Below, in pieces: positions 29,691 to 39,661 of a DNA stretch of 64,000 nt. This DNA comes from Gottschalkiaceae bacterium SANA. Its GTDB lineage: Bacteria > Bacillota > Clostridia > Tissierellales > GPF-1. A program made the position numbers and the translations under genes. Within the stretch, counting starts at the first letter, position 1; the number at the start of each line of letters is the position of its first letter. The stretch spans positions 1,984,001 through 2,048,000 of the forward strand of contig AP028876.1 in NCBI GenBank assembly GCA_036323355.1, written 5' to 3'. A model generated the notes under the pieces. That model was given only the letters and a program-made list of their open reading frames with translations, searched no databases and had not been told where the DNA came from.

Positions 29691-31167
29691 CATTGCTATC
29701 TATGAACTTACCTGTATTTATATCATATTCACCAAACTTCGTCAATAAGCTCGCTTTCTTCTCCAACTTATCTTCCATATTTTTTAAATAATCCGGAATG
29801 CTCTTTGCATTTGGAACCCGCTTGATCTGATCGCTATAAACGAATTTACTGACTGCACCCACCCCGCATGCTGCGATGGTTTGCTGATCACTCATGATAT
29901 AAATGTTATATAAATTCAAATGCTCGGGCTTTGTAAAACCCACATTTTCCAAATTTCCAACAATATTCTTCTGACGATACAAGTAATAGGGAACATACTT
30001 GTTTTTCTTAGCAAATTGATACAAAACTTGATCAGTTCCTGCCCAACCTTCTTCATGTTCATGTCGATAGGCTTTCTCGCCTAATGAAGACGCGCGTTTC
30101 ACCGCCAAACTATGAACAGTAAGATGATCCGGTTGAAGCTTGCCGATTTCAAAAAGGGTTCTTTCTAACTCCTTTTTGTTCTCTCCTGGAAGACCCACAA
30201 TCAGATCCATGTTAATTTCTTCAAAACCAAATTTCCGCGCTTTATAAAACACATCTACAACAGCCTTCGAATCATGACTTCTTCCGATGCGAACCAGCGT
30301 CTCATCGTTCATGGTTTGCGGGTTGATACTGATGCGGTTGATTTTTTCTGCCCTAAGCATCTTTAACATGGCATCGTCCAAAGTATCGGGCCGTCCCGCT
30401 TCAACCGTGAACTCAAGCTCCTCCGGAACAGAAAAATAGGACCGAATCAAACGAATCACCCGTCTCAATTCATCCACATGGAGTGCCGTCGGTGTTCCAC
30501 CGCCAATATACACACTCGACAAGGTCCACTTTTCAAAAAGATTAGCCGTCTCCTGCAACTCGAGGTCCAACTTATCCAGATAAGGTGCCACCCATGATTC
30601 ATGGTGATTTCGTGCATAGGAAGGAAATGAACAATAAGAACATCGTGTCGGGCAAAATGGAATGCCCACATACAAACTATATGAATTTGCTTTTACTGCT
30701 TCTAGAAATGGACGTTCGATGGCATCAACCTCGAAAATCACATCGATCTTTTCTTTCGAAACATAATGCACGTCTCGAAGATAGCTACGAATCTCCTCTT
30801 CATTTTTGCCCTTGTTACGTTCTTGCGCAATCATCTTTGTCGGTCGAATGCCTGTTAAAAGTCCCCAGGGTAATTCGTGTCCACAAAAGTCTCGTGCGGT
30901 TCGATACACCAACTGTCGCTGGATGAGCTTAAATTCTCGCGAAGAAAATTCCGATTTCAAAGCAATTGATGCCTGCTGCCGCTTGACGCCATCAAAAATC
31001 ACCATATTCAAGTTTTCTATCCGATCATCAAACCAAAGGGCAGCAAAAAAGCCCTGACAACTTTCCAGGACTTCAAAAGGCACCCGATCGAATTCTTCTC
31101 GGAAAAACGCACGGAAAATTTCATACGCCCCATGAGAGACCAGTCTTTCATCTACATAAAATTTCAT
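29677..31167 (-). CDS. hemZ: HemZ-type coproporphyrinogen III dehydrogenase-like radical SAM protein
   Basis: A 496-residue radical SAM enzyme of the HemN/HemZ family. The cluster motif is C172-P-T-R-C176-S-Y-C179, followed by Y-I-G-G-G-T-P-T-A-L and the family segments G-L-P-G-E and H-S-L-A-V-K-R-A-S. The N-terminal 160 residues, including W-G-L-L-T-G-I-R-P-T-K, are typical of HemZ and absent from HemN. Bacillus HemZ is linked to oxygen-independent haem synthesis, but many clostridia with hemZ make no haem, so the true substrate here is uncertain. Start overlaps the upstream MBL gene stop by 4 nt. Its 3' end is shared with the T-box of aspS. Confidence 0.9.
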   Translation of the reverse strand: MKFYVDERLVSHGAYEIFRAFFREEFDRVPFEVLESCQGFFAALWFDDRIENLNMVIFDGVKRQQASIALKSEFSSREFKLIQRQLVYRTARDFCGHELPWGLLTGIRPTKMIAQERNKGKNEEEIRSYLRDVHYVSKEKIDVIFEVDAIERPFLEAVKANSYSLYVGIPFCPTRCSYCSFPSYARNHHESWVAPYLDKLDLELQETANLFEKWTLSSVYIGGGTPTALHVDELRRVIRLIRSYFSVPEELEFTVEAGRPDTLDDAMLKMLRAEKINRISINPQTMNDETLVRIGRSHDSKAVVDVFYKARKFGFEEINMDLIVGLPGENKKELERTLFEIGKLQPDHLTVHSLAVKRASSLGEKAYRHEHEEGWAGTDQVLYQFAKKNKYVPYYLYRQKNIVGNLENVGFTKPEHLNLYNIYIMSDQQTIAACGVGAVSKFVYSDQIKRVPNAKSIPDYLKNMEDKLEKKASLLTKFGEYDINTGKFIDSNDEDE

Positions 31168-31790
31168 CTTTTCCCCTCAAGGTACGGATTCACTCGTCGC
31201 TCATACTCCATACTCGTTTGTGGCCCATGACCAGGATAAACAAAAAAATCTTCCGTCCATTGCGAAAACATACGATTTAGACTATCTGTTAAAATCACCA
31301 TAGACCCTGTTGGCAAGTCTGTACGACCCACACTTTCTTTAAAGAGGGTATCACCACTAAATATGACTTGTCCGAATCGATAACAAACAGATCCAGCTGT
31401 GTGCCCCGGAGTCTCCATGACTTCGAAATGAAATTTTCCAATGTTTTGTTCCATGGAATCCGATAGAGCTAATACTTCAGTATAAACAACTTCTTCTCCA
31501 TAGATTTCTTCCGACAAATTAATTGTAGGATCTTCGAAAGCCACAAGAGCATTTTTGTGGGCATACCATGGAAATTTCAAACTCCATGCTGGTGCTGATT
31601 GTGGAAAGTGATCGCCGTGGGCATGAGTGAATAAGGAAGCAAGAATCGTAAGTTTCTCAGCTTCCAACCAAGCATGAATACCAGTTAAATCGCCGGTTAA
31701 ATCAATAAATATTCCTTCTTGGCTTTCCGTATCATAAAGACAATAGGTATTTGTCATATAAGGCGGTGCCGTAAATCGTTTCAACTTCAT
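31164..31790 (-). CDS. MBL-fold metallo-hydrolase (glyoxalase II-like)
   Basis: A 208-residue metallo-beta-lactamase fold hydrolase. The metal ligands are visible: T-H-A-H-G-D-H at about 56-62, E-T-P-G-H-T-A-G-S-V at about 125-134, the F-S-G-D-T-L-F aspartate, and Y-P-G-H-G-P near 184. The short YcbL/YqgX-like form in Firmicutes often hydrolyses thioesters such as S-lactoylglutathione analogues, but the substrate is not certain. It lies between dtd (2 nt) and hemZ (overlap 4 nt) in one operon. Confidence 0.88.
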   Translation of the reverse strand: MKLKRFTAPPYMTNTYCLYDTESQEGIFIDLTGDLTGIHAWLEAEKLTILASLFTHAHGDHFPQSAPAWSLKFPWYAHKNALVAFEDPTINLSEEIYGEEVVYTEVLALSDSMEQNIGKFHFEVMETPGHTAGSVCYRFGQVIFSGDTLFKESVGRTDLPTGSMVILTDSLNRMFSQWTEDFFVYPGHGPQTSMEYERRVNPYLEGKR

Positions 31791-31791
31791 A

Positions 31792-32241
31792 TTAAAACCC
31801 CTTTTTGCTATCCAATAACAGGGTTACAGGGCCATCATTGACACTGGAAACCTTCATGTCGGCTCCAAATTCTCCCCTCGCAACCACGATACCGCGTTCC
31901 TTCAACAAAGCAATCAATTCCTCATATAAAGGCCTTGCTTGCTTGGGCCTTGCAGCTTGAATAAAACTAGGACGTCTGCCCTTTCGCACATCGCCATACA
32001 GGGTGAACTGTGAAACCAACAAGATTTCGCCCTTTTCATCCAAGAGTGAACGATTCATTTTCTCATCCTCATCTTCAAAGATACGAAGATGAGAAATCTT
32101 ATCCGCCATGTACCCCAGATCTGAACTTTCATCATCATGGCTTATCCCCAAATAAATCAATAAACCCTTTTCGATTTTCCCGATGCATTTTTGATTCACT
32201 TCAACCGAAGCGCTTTTCACCCTCTGCACAACCGCTCTCAT
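31792..32241 (-). CDS. dtd: D-aminoacyl-tRNA deacylase
   Basis: Removes D-amino acids and glycine mischarged on tRNA. The 149-residue protein has both family motifs: V-S-Q-F-T-L-Y-G-D near 76-84 and the N-D-G-P-V-T motif with the cross-subunit Gly-cisPro near 134-139. Starts M-R-A-V-V-Q-R-V, typical of the family. It follows relA after 8 nt, the standard relA-dtd pairing in Firmicutes. Confidence 0.96.
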   Translation of the reverse strand: MRAVVQRVKSASVEVNQKCIGKIEKGLLIYLGISHDDESSDLGYMADKISHLRIFEDEDEKMNRSLLDEKGEILLVSQFTLYGDVRKGRRPSFIQAARPKQARPLYEELIALLKERGIVVARGEFGADMKVSSVNDGPVTLLLDSKKGF

Positions 32242-32249
32242 GATTCCTC

Positions 32250-34421
32250 CTATGTCGTCATTCTATATACATCAATCACTTCAGAAAGAGACTTGATTCG
32301 TTTCATCATTTTATCCAATTGCTTCACGTCCTTGATCTCGACCGTCATGTTGATAATGGCAACCCCTTCCTTATTCGTCTTTGCATTCAAAGACGAAACC
32401 GTAAGTTCCACCTCGGAGATCACCTGGGTAATTTGGCTGAGCAATCCCGCTTTATCACTTGCAACAACTTGAATTTGTGCCGCATAAGAAGCTTGTTCTC
32501 CATGATCCCACTCAACGTCAATAAATCGAGTATCTTTGCTGAGGTCTTGAAGGTTGGGACAATCCATTCGATGAACAGAAACCCCACGTCCTCTTGTAAT
32601 ATAGCCGACAATTTCATCGCCAGGAACTGGGTTGCAACATTTTGAAAATCGAACTTTAATATTGTCAACGCCCTTGACGCGAATCCCTTGGGTGTTTTGT
32701 TTTCTCGGTCGTGATGGCGGCGCTGAAAATGACACTTCCTCAATACTTGTTTCAGGCTGTTTCTTGTTCGTAAGTTCCTCGTGGAATTGAATCAAAATTC
32801 TAACGATCTGGGTTGCAGTTATGGCACCCGAACCCGTACCAACAGCCAAATATAACTCATCAATCTTCGAGAATTTATGTTTTTTCAAGATTTGATCCAT
32901 CCACTCATCTTTCAAAAGTGTTGTCATGCGGTAGCCTTCTCGCTTGACTTCCCGCTCAATCTTGTCTTTTCCAATAATAATGTTTTGATCTCTGTCAATT
33001 CGCTTGAAGTATTGGCGAATTTTATTTTTCGCATGACTACTTGCGGCTATTTTCAGCCAGTCCCTGCTCGGGCCGTTGCTATTTGAAGAGGTCAAAATTT
33101 TAATAATATTGCCATTTTTCAATTTATAATCTAAGGGAACAATCCGCCCGTCCACAATCGCACCGGTACACTTATCTCCCACTGCGGAATGTACACGATA
33201 AGCAAAATCAACCGGAGTCGAACCAGCCGGTAGATTAATGACATCTCCATTCGGTGTAAAAACAAAAACCTCATTTCGGAATAAATCCAATTTTAAGGAA
33301 TCCATAAATTCTTTAGAGTCATCAGAATCCTCTTGCAGTTCGATCATCTGACGAACCCAAGTCAGTTTTTCGCCCAACTCGCTTTTTCCTTGCACGCCCT
33401 CTTTGTACTTCCAATGAGCTGCGATCCCATACTCTGCAGTATAGTGCATTTCTTCGGTTCGAATTTGAATTTCAAAAATTTCTCCACTCGGTCCAATTAC
33501 CGTAGTATGAAGAGATTGATAAAAATTGGGTTTCGGCATGGCAATATAATCTTTAAAGCGTCCCGGCAATGGCTTCCAAAGAGTATGAACAATGCCTAAA
33601 ACCCCATAACAATCCTTTACCGTCTTTACGATCACTCGCAGCGCCATAAGATCAAAAATCTCTTCAAAAGATTTATGCTGATAGACCATTTTCTTATAAA
33701 TGCTGTAAAAATGCTTGGGTCTGCCTTTAATGGCATATTCCACGCTTGTTTCATCCAATTTTTCTCGCAGTTGCGAGACAATCTTTTCAATATACGCTTC
33801 TCGAGAAGCCTTATTCATGGAGATTTTTTCACGCAAGTCGTAGTATCCTTCTGGATCCAAATGCTTCAGCGCTAAATCTTCAAGTTCCGACTTAATTCGA
33901 AACATACCCAGCCGATTGGCGATCGGAGCATATATTTCCAAGGTTTCTGTTGCTTTTTCCTTCTTCTTCGCCTCCGACATATACTCAAGTGTTCGCATAT
34001 TGTGGAGACGGTCATTTAGTTTAATAATGATGACACGAATATCCTTGGACATGGCAATAACCATCTTCCGAAGATTTTCCGCCTTCCGTTCTTCCTTCGT
34101 CTTATATTGAATTTTAGTCAATTTGGTTACGCCCTCAACAAGGTCTGCAACCTCCTGGCCAAAAATCTCTGCCAATTGCTCATAGCTTACATCGGTGTCT
34201 TCAATGATGTCATGCAAAATACCCGCGATAATCGTCGGTACATCCATGCTCAGTTCAACAAGGTTGTAAGCAACTTTCAGCGGGTGGATAATAAAATCTT
34301 CCCCAGAATTTCTTTTTTGTCCCTCATAGGCGTCTTTCGCCAAGAGATACGCTGATTCAATCAGCTTTTTTTCTTCAGAAGATGCAGTTTCCATTCGATC
34401 TAGCAATTGGCTTAATTCCAT
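32250..34421 (-). CDS. relA: Bifunctional (p)ppGpp synthetase/hydrolase (Rel)
   Basis: Long-form RSH enzyme controlling the stringent response, 723 residues. Domains in order: HD hydrolase (H-P-L-K-V-A near 48, A-G-I-L-H-D-I-I-E-D-T near 67-77), synthetase (Y-S-I-Y-K-K-M, A-L-R-V-I-V near 240-265), TGS (V-F-V-F-T-P-N-G-D-V-I-N-L-P near 385), zinc-finger region (K-C-C-N-P-V-P-G-D) and C-terminal ACT. The hydrolase residues are intact, so both activities are expected. It follows apt after 15 nt, as in Bacillus. Confidence 0.97.
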   Translation of the reverse strand: MELSQLLDRMETASSEEKKLIESAYLLAKDAYEGQKRNSGEDFIIHPLKVAYNLVELSMDVPTIIAGILHDIIEDTDVSYEQLAEIFGQEVADLVEGVTKLTKIQYKTKEERKAENLRKMVIAMSKDIRVIIIKLNDRLHNMRTLEYMSEAKKKEKATETLEIYAPIANRLGMFRIKSELEDLALKHLDPEGYYDLREKISMNKASREAYIEKIVSQLREKLDETSVEYAIKGRPKHFYSIYKKMVYQHKSFEEIFDLMALRVIVKTVKDCYGVLGIVHTLWKPLPGRFKDYIAMPKPNFYQSLHTTVIGPSGEIFEIQIRTEEMHYTAEYGIAAHWKYKEGVQGKSELGEKLTWVRQMIELQEDSDDSKEFMDSLKLDLFRNEVFVFTPNGDVINLPAGSTPVDFAYRVHSAVGDKCTGAIVDGRIVPLDYKLKNGNIIKILTSSNSNGPSRDWLKIAASSHAKNKIRQYFKRIDRDQNIIIGKDKIEREVKREGYRMTTLLKDEWMDQILKKHKFSKIDELYLAVGTGSGAITATQIVRILIQFHEELTNKKQPETSIEEVSFSAPPSRPRKQNTQGIRVKGVDNIKVRFSKCCNPVPGDEIVGYITRGRGVSVHRMDCPNLQDLSKDTRFIDVEWDHGEQASYAAQIQVVASDKAGLLSQITQVISEVELTVSSLNAKTNKEGVAIINMTVEIKDVKQLDKMMKRIKSLSEVIDVYRMTT

Positions 34422-34436
34422 TTATCCTCACCCTCG

Positions 34437-34958
34437 TTACTCTGCGTCATAATGAATCAAACTATGCACCGGATATCCAGTCAATTCGCTGCGACCTTGA
34501 AGAAAATCAAGTTCCATCACAAAACAACATGCGACAATCTTCGCTCCAGCATTTTCTACCATTTTAACCATGGCCTTGGTTGTTCCTCCGGTTGCTAGCA
34601 AATCATCCAATATTAATACACGCTGTCCAGGAAGAATTGAATCCTTTTGCATTTCAAGACGATCTGTTCCATATTCTAGTTCGTACTCAATGGATACAAC
34701 TTCTCCAGGTAATTTTCCTGGCTTTCGTACAGGAACAAAGGGCTTTTCTTTAAGATATGCAACGGGCATACCCACTAAAAATCCACGGGCTTCAGGTCCA
34801 ATAATTACATCATAATCATCTGGTGAAACAATTGCGGCTAATTGATCGATACAATCCTTCAAGGCCTTGGGATCACCAAAAATACCAAAAACATCTTTAA
34901 AACCAATTCCTGGTTTTGGAAAATCTGGAATCTCACGTACATATTCTTTTAAGTTCAT
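34437..34958 (-). CDS. apt: Adenine phosphoribosyltransferase
   Basis: Purine salvage enzyme making AMP from adenine and PRPP, 173 residues. It has F-P-x-P-G-I-x-F-K-D near the N-terminus, G-P-E-A-R-G-F near 54-60, and the PRPP loop V-L-I-L-D-D-L-L-A-T-G-G-T near 120-132. Located between recJ and relA, the common clostridial order. Confidence 0.97.
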   Translation of the reverse strand: MNLKEYVREIPDFPKPGIGFKDVFGIFGDPKALKDCIDQLAAIVSPDDYDVIIGPEARGFLVGMPVAYLKEKPFVPVRKPGKLPGEVVSIEYELEYGTDRLEMQKDSILPGQRVLILDDLLATGGTTKAMVKMVENAGAKIVACCFVMELDFLQGRSELTGYPVHSLIHYDAE

Positions 34959-34967
34959 TATTTCCTC

Positions 34968-37304
34968 CTAAAATTCTTTTATGATTTGCTGTGATTTTTG
35001 AATCAAGGGATGTTTCGATAAGTCAATCTTTTTTTGATTTCGAGATCGAGTCACACGATCCCCTTTTTGCTCAAGAAAACCTACATCCATAAAAATCCAC
35101 ATTGCAAACAAACAGGCTTCCAATTCATAAAGCGATTCCGCTCTCATCATGCGATACAGATCCTTTTTCTTAATCCCATCCGGTCCCATTTCGTCTAAAA
35201 ACCATCGATAAATCAAACGAAGGCTTTCAATACCAGGTACCCAATCCAATTGAATACGCGCATCTTGGTTTGAATCTCTCGATAGCCAAACACATTGATC
35301 CCAAAGATCTCTTGAGCAGCGTTCATTCGGCAGATAGGTAAATATCAAACCTTTGTCTTGGACATCCGGTTCTCCAAAACGAAATGCATGGTCCAGCCAT
35401 CCCTCTCTTCCGCGAAGGCGAATCTTCTCTTTCATCTGCAACCAGTTTTCAAATGAATCCATACCCACAAGACATCGACTACCATCGATTTCTGCCGTAT
35501 CTGGAATCATTGTCATTAACCATATTATTTTATCATATTTTGTCGAATTTTGAAATTGTAAAATATATTGCACAATGGCTTCTTGCGCACGTTCAAAATC
35601 ATTAACCATGTCTCGATCAGCTGAAATCAAGGTTTTCGTTTGAAGCTGAATCGTTTCTCGTCCTCGAAATCGATTGACTCCAACCGTCGCTACCATGTCG
35701 ATGCATTCTCCCATATGAAGTTGTTCGACATATCCTGCTTGATTGAAACCAACAAATGCCAAAGTCTCTGAAGATCCTGTATGAATTTGACCAGAAAGAT
35801 GTTCCTTGCCCTTTCCAATCGCACGAAGATTCACCAGTTCAACCTTGGGTAAATATGCAACCGGTCTTGGATTTCCAAAGCCAAAGGGTGACATTTGATC
35901 CAGGGTTTCCACCAAAGAAGAATTTACCTGATCCGGTTCAATTTTGAAATCCAACTTGATTTCAGGTCGAAAATCAATCGCTGACAATTGCTTGTTGGCA
36001 TATGCATTCAAACGTTCCCTTAGATCCCCTATGGAAGCTACGGGCAAAGACAAGCCCGCTGCCTGGGCATGGCCACCAAATCGCAGAAGTAGTTTTTCCT
36101 GCTCTTGCAAAGCGATAAACACATTGAGTCCAGATATGCTTCTGGCAGACCCCTTGGCGATTCCATCCTCTCCACGTGAAAAAACGATGGTTGGCCGATA
36201 ATACCGTTCCACCAATCGGGAGGCAACGATCCCAATCACACCTTCATTCCACCCTTGTCCATCCACAACCAGAAAACTCGGCAATTTTTCTTGCGCCTGC
36301 TTTTCAACCTGAGCAACAGCCTCTTCTAAAATTTCTTTCTCTAAACGCTTTCGCTCTTCATTCAGTCCGCTTAAGACACCAGCAGCTGCCTCTGCTTGGT
36401 CAATCTCATCTGTCGTTAACAGTTGAATGGCCAATTCAGCATTTTCAAGTCTACCCACGGCGTTCAGCCGCGGAGCAATCTGAAAACCAAGGTGACCGGC
36501 GTTGAGTTCCCCTGGTACAATTTGACACTCCTTCAGCAGTGCTTGAAATCCAGCGATCTCATTTTTTTCCATCAGAGGAATCCCCAACTTAACAATCACG
36601 CGATTTTCTCCAACCAATTTCACCACATCGGCTACGGTGGCCAAAGCGGCAAATGGCAGATAGCGTTGAAGATTCATCTCTTGATTCTGTGCTTTCGAAA
36701 AAGCCTCGATCCATTTAAAAGCGACGCCCGCTCCACAAAGATTTTTATTGGGATACAAACAAGCTGGCTGATGAGGATTCACAATGGCATTGGCATTAGG
36801 CAGAATCGGAGGACACTGATGATGATCCGTTACAATGACATCCATACCAAGTAAACGCGCAAGGCCTATCTCCTCAACAGAAGTGATCCCACAATCCACC
36901 GTGATCAATAAATCAATCCCAGATTCAGCCAATTGTTGAATCGCCTGTGCATTTAATCCATATCCTTCTTCATGACGACTGGGAATATAGTGTTGAACCG
37001 CGTAACCAGAATCCGTAAAAAACCGTGTCATAAGCGAAGTGGAAACCATGCCATCTACATCATAATCTCCATAGATGCAAATGGTGTCTCCTCTTTCCAA
37101 TGCCAATTTAACAAGATCAACTGCTTCTTTCATCCCTTTCAATAAAAAGGGATCAAGAAGGTCTTCCACCTTAGGCGACAAAAAAGCTTCTACTTCATGA
37201 TCGTCACGAATGCCACGTTGCCATAAAATGCGTGTCAAAAGATCCCTTTTCCCTGTAGGAAGATCAAGCGGATCTTGGAGCTTCAAAATTGGATTTTCAA
37301 TCAT
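34968..37304 (-). CDS. recJ: Single-stranded-DNA-specific 5'-3' exonuclease
   Basis: RecJ nuclease for recombination and mismatch repair, 778 residues. The DHH catalytic motifs are visible: Y-G-D-Y-D-V-D-G-M-V-S near 78-88, T-V-D-C-G near 135, V-T-D-H-H-Q near 158-163. The DHHA1 domain has F-G-G-H-A-Q-A-A-G near 408-416, followed by the OB domain. A C-terminal extension of about 200 residues is typical of Firmicute RecJ. Head of the recJ-apt-relA-dtd-MBL-hemZ run, downstream of secDF. Confidence 0.96.
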   Translation of the reverse strand: MIENPILKLQDPLDLPTGKRDLLTRILWQRGIRDDHEVEAFLSPKVEDLLDPFLLKGMKEAVDLVKLALERGDTICIYGDYDVDGMVSTSLMTRFFTDSGYAVQHYIPSRHEEGYGLNAQAIQQLAESGIDLLITVDCGITSVEEIGLARLLGMDVIVTDHHQCPPILPNANAIVNPHQPACLYPNKNLCGAGVAFKWIEAFSKAQNQEMNLQRYLPFAALATVADVVKLVGENRVIVKLGIPLMEKNEIAGFQALLKECQIVPGELNAGHLGFQIAPRLNAVGRLENAELAIQLLTTDEIDQAEAAAGVLSGLNEERKRLEKEILEEAVAQVEKQAQEKLPSFLVVDGQGWNEGVIGIVASRLVERYYRPTIVFSRGEDGIAKGSARSISGLNVFIALQEQEKLLLRFGGHAQAAGLSLPVASIGDLRERLNAYANKQLSAIDFRPEIKLDFKIEPDQVNSSLVETLDQMSPFGFGNPRPVAYLPKVELVNLRAIGKGKEHLSGQIHTGSSETLAFVGFNQAGYVEQLHMGECIDMVATVGVNRFRGRETIQLQTKTLISADRDMVNDFERAQEAIVQYILQFQNSTKYDKIIWLMTMIPDTAEIDGSRCLVGMDSFENWLQMKEKIRLRGREGWLDHAFRFGEPDVQDKGLIFTYLPNERCSRDLWDQCVWLSRDSNQDARIQLDWVPGIESLRLIYRWFLDEMGPDGIKKKDLYRMMRAESLYELEACLFAMWIFMDVGFLEQKGDRVTRSRNQKKIDLSKHPLIQKSQQIIKEF

Positions 37305-37326
37305 TGATCAATTCCTCCCAATAAAG

Positions 37327-37352
37327 AAGGCACGTGCAAGCACGCGCCTTTT
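37327..37352 (-). terminator. Probable terminator after secF
   Basis: AAGGCgCGTGC-TT-GCACGtGCCTT hairpin between secF and recJ, followed by the weak T-rich tail CTTTATT on the minus strand. Partial read-through into recJ is likely. Confidence 0.55.
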
Positions 37353-37353
37353 C

Positions 37354-38250
37354 TTAAGCATTTTTTCCTGAGTACGATCTTTGCTGATGCTTGTCTCGAA
37401 TCATCATCTCATACCAAGCTGGGCTTGCAATAAAGATTGATGAATAGGTTCCCACCATAACACCTACGAGTAATGGAAGTGCAAATTCTCGAATGGCTGT
37501 CACACCGAAGATGTACAAGCATAGAATCGCAACCAAGGTCGTTATCGATGTATTGATGGTTCGTGTCATCGTCTGGCCGATACTCGAGTCAATTAATGTT
37601 TCGTATTCTCCACGCTTCATCGATTTGCGATTTTCACGCACTCGATCAAACAAGACGATCGTATCATTGATTGAATACCCGACAATCGTTAAAATCGCAG
37701 CTACAAATGAGCTGTTAACCTGTAGTCGGAAAATCGAATAGACACTCAATGCGATCAAAACATCATGGATTAATGCCGCTACTGCCGCCACGCCAAATCT
37801 AAATTCAAATCGCACGGTGATATACAAGAGCATTAATAGCGTTGCAATACCGATTGAAAGATAGGCATTTCTTCGAATTTCTTCCCCAACGGAAGGTCCA
37901 AATTTCTCAGATTTGATAAAAGCATCATCCGGTAAGTTATATTTTGCTTGGAATTCTTTAAAAACCGCCGTTCTCTGTTCCGGCGTTAAGTTCGTCTGTG
38001 TTTTGATCATGACCTCTTGATTGACATCACCTGCATGAACCACCTCGGCTTCCGTATCAAAAGCATCGGTAATTACCCGAACATCATCAACACTCACTTC
38101 TTGCCCCAAACTGATCTGAAGCAGGGTTCCACCAGTAAAATCAATTCCATAATTCAAGCCATTGATCATTCCCATCACAAGTCCAGCAATGATTACCAGG
38201 CTAGAAAGGATGTAAAATGTTTTTCTTCTTTTAATAATTTGAATCTTCAT
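37354..38250 (-). CDS. secF: Protein translocase subunit SecF
   Basis: RND-type membrane subunit of SecDF, which uses the proton motive force to help export through SecYEG. The 298-residue protein has an N-terminal helix (about 10-30), the periplasmic-side P-type domain starting Y-G-I-D-F-T-G-G-T-L-L, and five C-terminal helices with V-G-Y-S-I-N-D-T-I-V-L-F-D-R-V-R-E-N. The second of two adjacent ATGs (38250) has 7 nt spacing to GGAGG, so it is preferred. 16 nt downstream of secD. Confidence 0.95.
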   Translation of the reverse strand: MKIQIIKRRKTFYILSSLVIIAGLVMGMINGLNYGIDFTGGTLLQISLGQEVSVDDVRVITDAFDTEAEVVHAGDVNQEVMIKTQTNLTPEQRTAVFKEFQAKYNLPDDAFIKSEKFGPSVGEEIRRNAYLSIGIATLLMLLYITVRFEFRFGVAAVAALIHDVLIALSVYSIFRLQVNSSFVAAILTIVGYSINDTIVLFDRVRENRKSMKRGEYETLIDSSIGQTMTRTINTSITTLVAILCLYIFGVTAIREFALPLLVGVMVGTYSSIFIASPAWYEMMIRDKHQQRSYSGKNA

Positions 38251-38266
38251 CATTCTTCCTCCCCGT

Positions 38267-39613
38267 CTACTTCACGCCAAATGCTGTCTTGGAATTGAAT
38301 AGTTTTGTATCGATTACAAGATTCAAGACAAAACGTGTCAAGAATACCGCTGTAATCAATGACGCAATCAAACCAATAATCAAGGTTACTGCAAATCCTT
38401 TAATTGGACCCATACCAAAGGCGTACAAGACGACCCCGGCAATCAATGTTGTGATATTTGCATCCAACACAGTGCGCAAGGCTCGTTTGAATCCGCTGTC
38501 TACAGCAGACCGCGGCGTCTTTCCATTGCGAATTTCTTCGCGAATCCGTTCAAAGATTACAACATTCGCATCGACTGCCATACCGATAGATAAAATCATA
38601 CCGGCAATTCCTGGAAGGGTTAATACCGCGCCAATCTTCGCCATGGTCCACAATACGATACAGATATAAACCAAAAGGTTCAAGTCTGCAACAAATCCTG
38701 GCACACGATAAACAATCAGCATAAACAAGAAAATAATCGCCATGCCGATCAAGGCCGCTTTTACACTTCTCTCCATGGATTCCAGACCCAAAGTCGGTCC
38801 AATTACCGAGGATTGAATCTCCACCAAGTCAACAGGTAAAGAACCCGCTTTGATTAGCATGGCAAGATTCGCTGCATCTTCTACAGTCGCAAATCCACCT
38901 TCGATAATGGCTTTACCATCATCAATCACCAATCCTGGCGGTACCTCTGGTGACGAAATCACGACACCATCTAACATAATAAACAAGGTACGTAAGTTTC
39001 GGTCTGCCCGCTGATTCAATTCACGCGTTGCTTCTTCAAAAGCTTGAGCGCCATCGTCGTTCAAACCTAAAGTCACAACAGGAGTCGATTGGCCAAGATC
39101 ATTTTCATTAATGCCCGCTTCTGATTTGGTGACCTGATCACCAGTTATGGCAACCACACTATTTTCGCTGAAGTAAGCCTGTTGATCTTCTACCGACAAG
39201 GCTGCAAATTCTGTTAAATTCACATATGACGGCAGATAACGAAACTCAAGTTTCGCAGTCTGTCCAATCAGACTAATCGCTTCTTGTGTATTGTCCAGTC
39301 CTGGCAACTCCACTCGAATTCGATCTTCACCTTCAATTACAACAGTCGGCTCACTCACACCCAAACCATTTACCCGCTGTTCAATAATCAATTTTGCTTC
39401 GTTCATTTTCTGAGCCAATTCATCGCCTGTTGAGTCCGTTTGTGCTTCTAGCACCACATAAACCCCGCCGCTTAGGTCCAAACCCTGTTTGATTTGATCG
39501 CCTACCGGCAAGACGGAATTTTCGCCCAAAGTAAGGCCTTGTACACTAATCCCTGTTATTCCAAGGATAATAGCGATTACCAAAACCAGAATGGCTACTT
39601 TCTTTCCGTTCAT
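38267..39613 (-). CDS. secD: Protein translocase subunit SecD
   Basis: Partner of SecF, 448 residues. N-terminal helix (about 6-26), a G-L-D-L-S-G-G-V-Y-V-V-L-E-A motif at about 47-60, the external domain, then six helices including P-G-I-A-G-M-I-L-S-I-G-M-A-V-D-A-N-V and F-E-R-I-R-E-E. SecD and SecF are separate genes, not fused as in Bacillus. An extended -10 promoter (TGcTATAAT, TATAAT at 39651-39656) lies about 40 nt upstream, so secDF can be transcribed independently of the carbonic anhydrase gene. Confidence 0.95.
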   Translation of the reverse strand: MNGKKVAILVLVIAIILGITGISVQGLTLGENSVLPVGDQIKQGLDLSGGVYVVLEAQTDSTGDELAQKMNEAKLIIEQRVNGLGVSEPTVVIEGEDRIRVELPGLDNTQEAISLIGQTAKLEFRYLPSYVNLTEFAALSVEDQQAYFSENSVVAITGDQVTKSEAGINENDLGQSTPVVTLGLNDDGAQAFEEATRELNQRADRNLRTLFIMLDGVVISSPEVPPGLVIDDGKAIIEGGFATVEDAANLAMLIKAGSLPVDLVEIQSSVIGPTLGLESMERSVKAALIGMAIIFLFMLIVYRVPGFVADLNLLVYICIVLWTMAKIGAVLTLPGIAGMILSIGMAVDANVVIFERIREEIRNGKTPRSAVDSGFKRALRTVLDANITTLIAGVVLYAFGMGPIKGFAVTLIIGLIASLITAVFLTRFVLNLVIDTKLFNSKTAFGVK

Positions 39614-39661
39614 GTCGTTACTCCTCCTTCTGCAATTCAGTCACTTATCGATTATAGCATA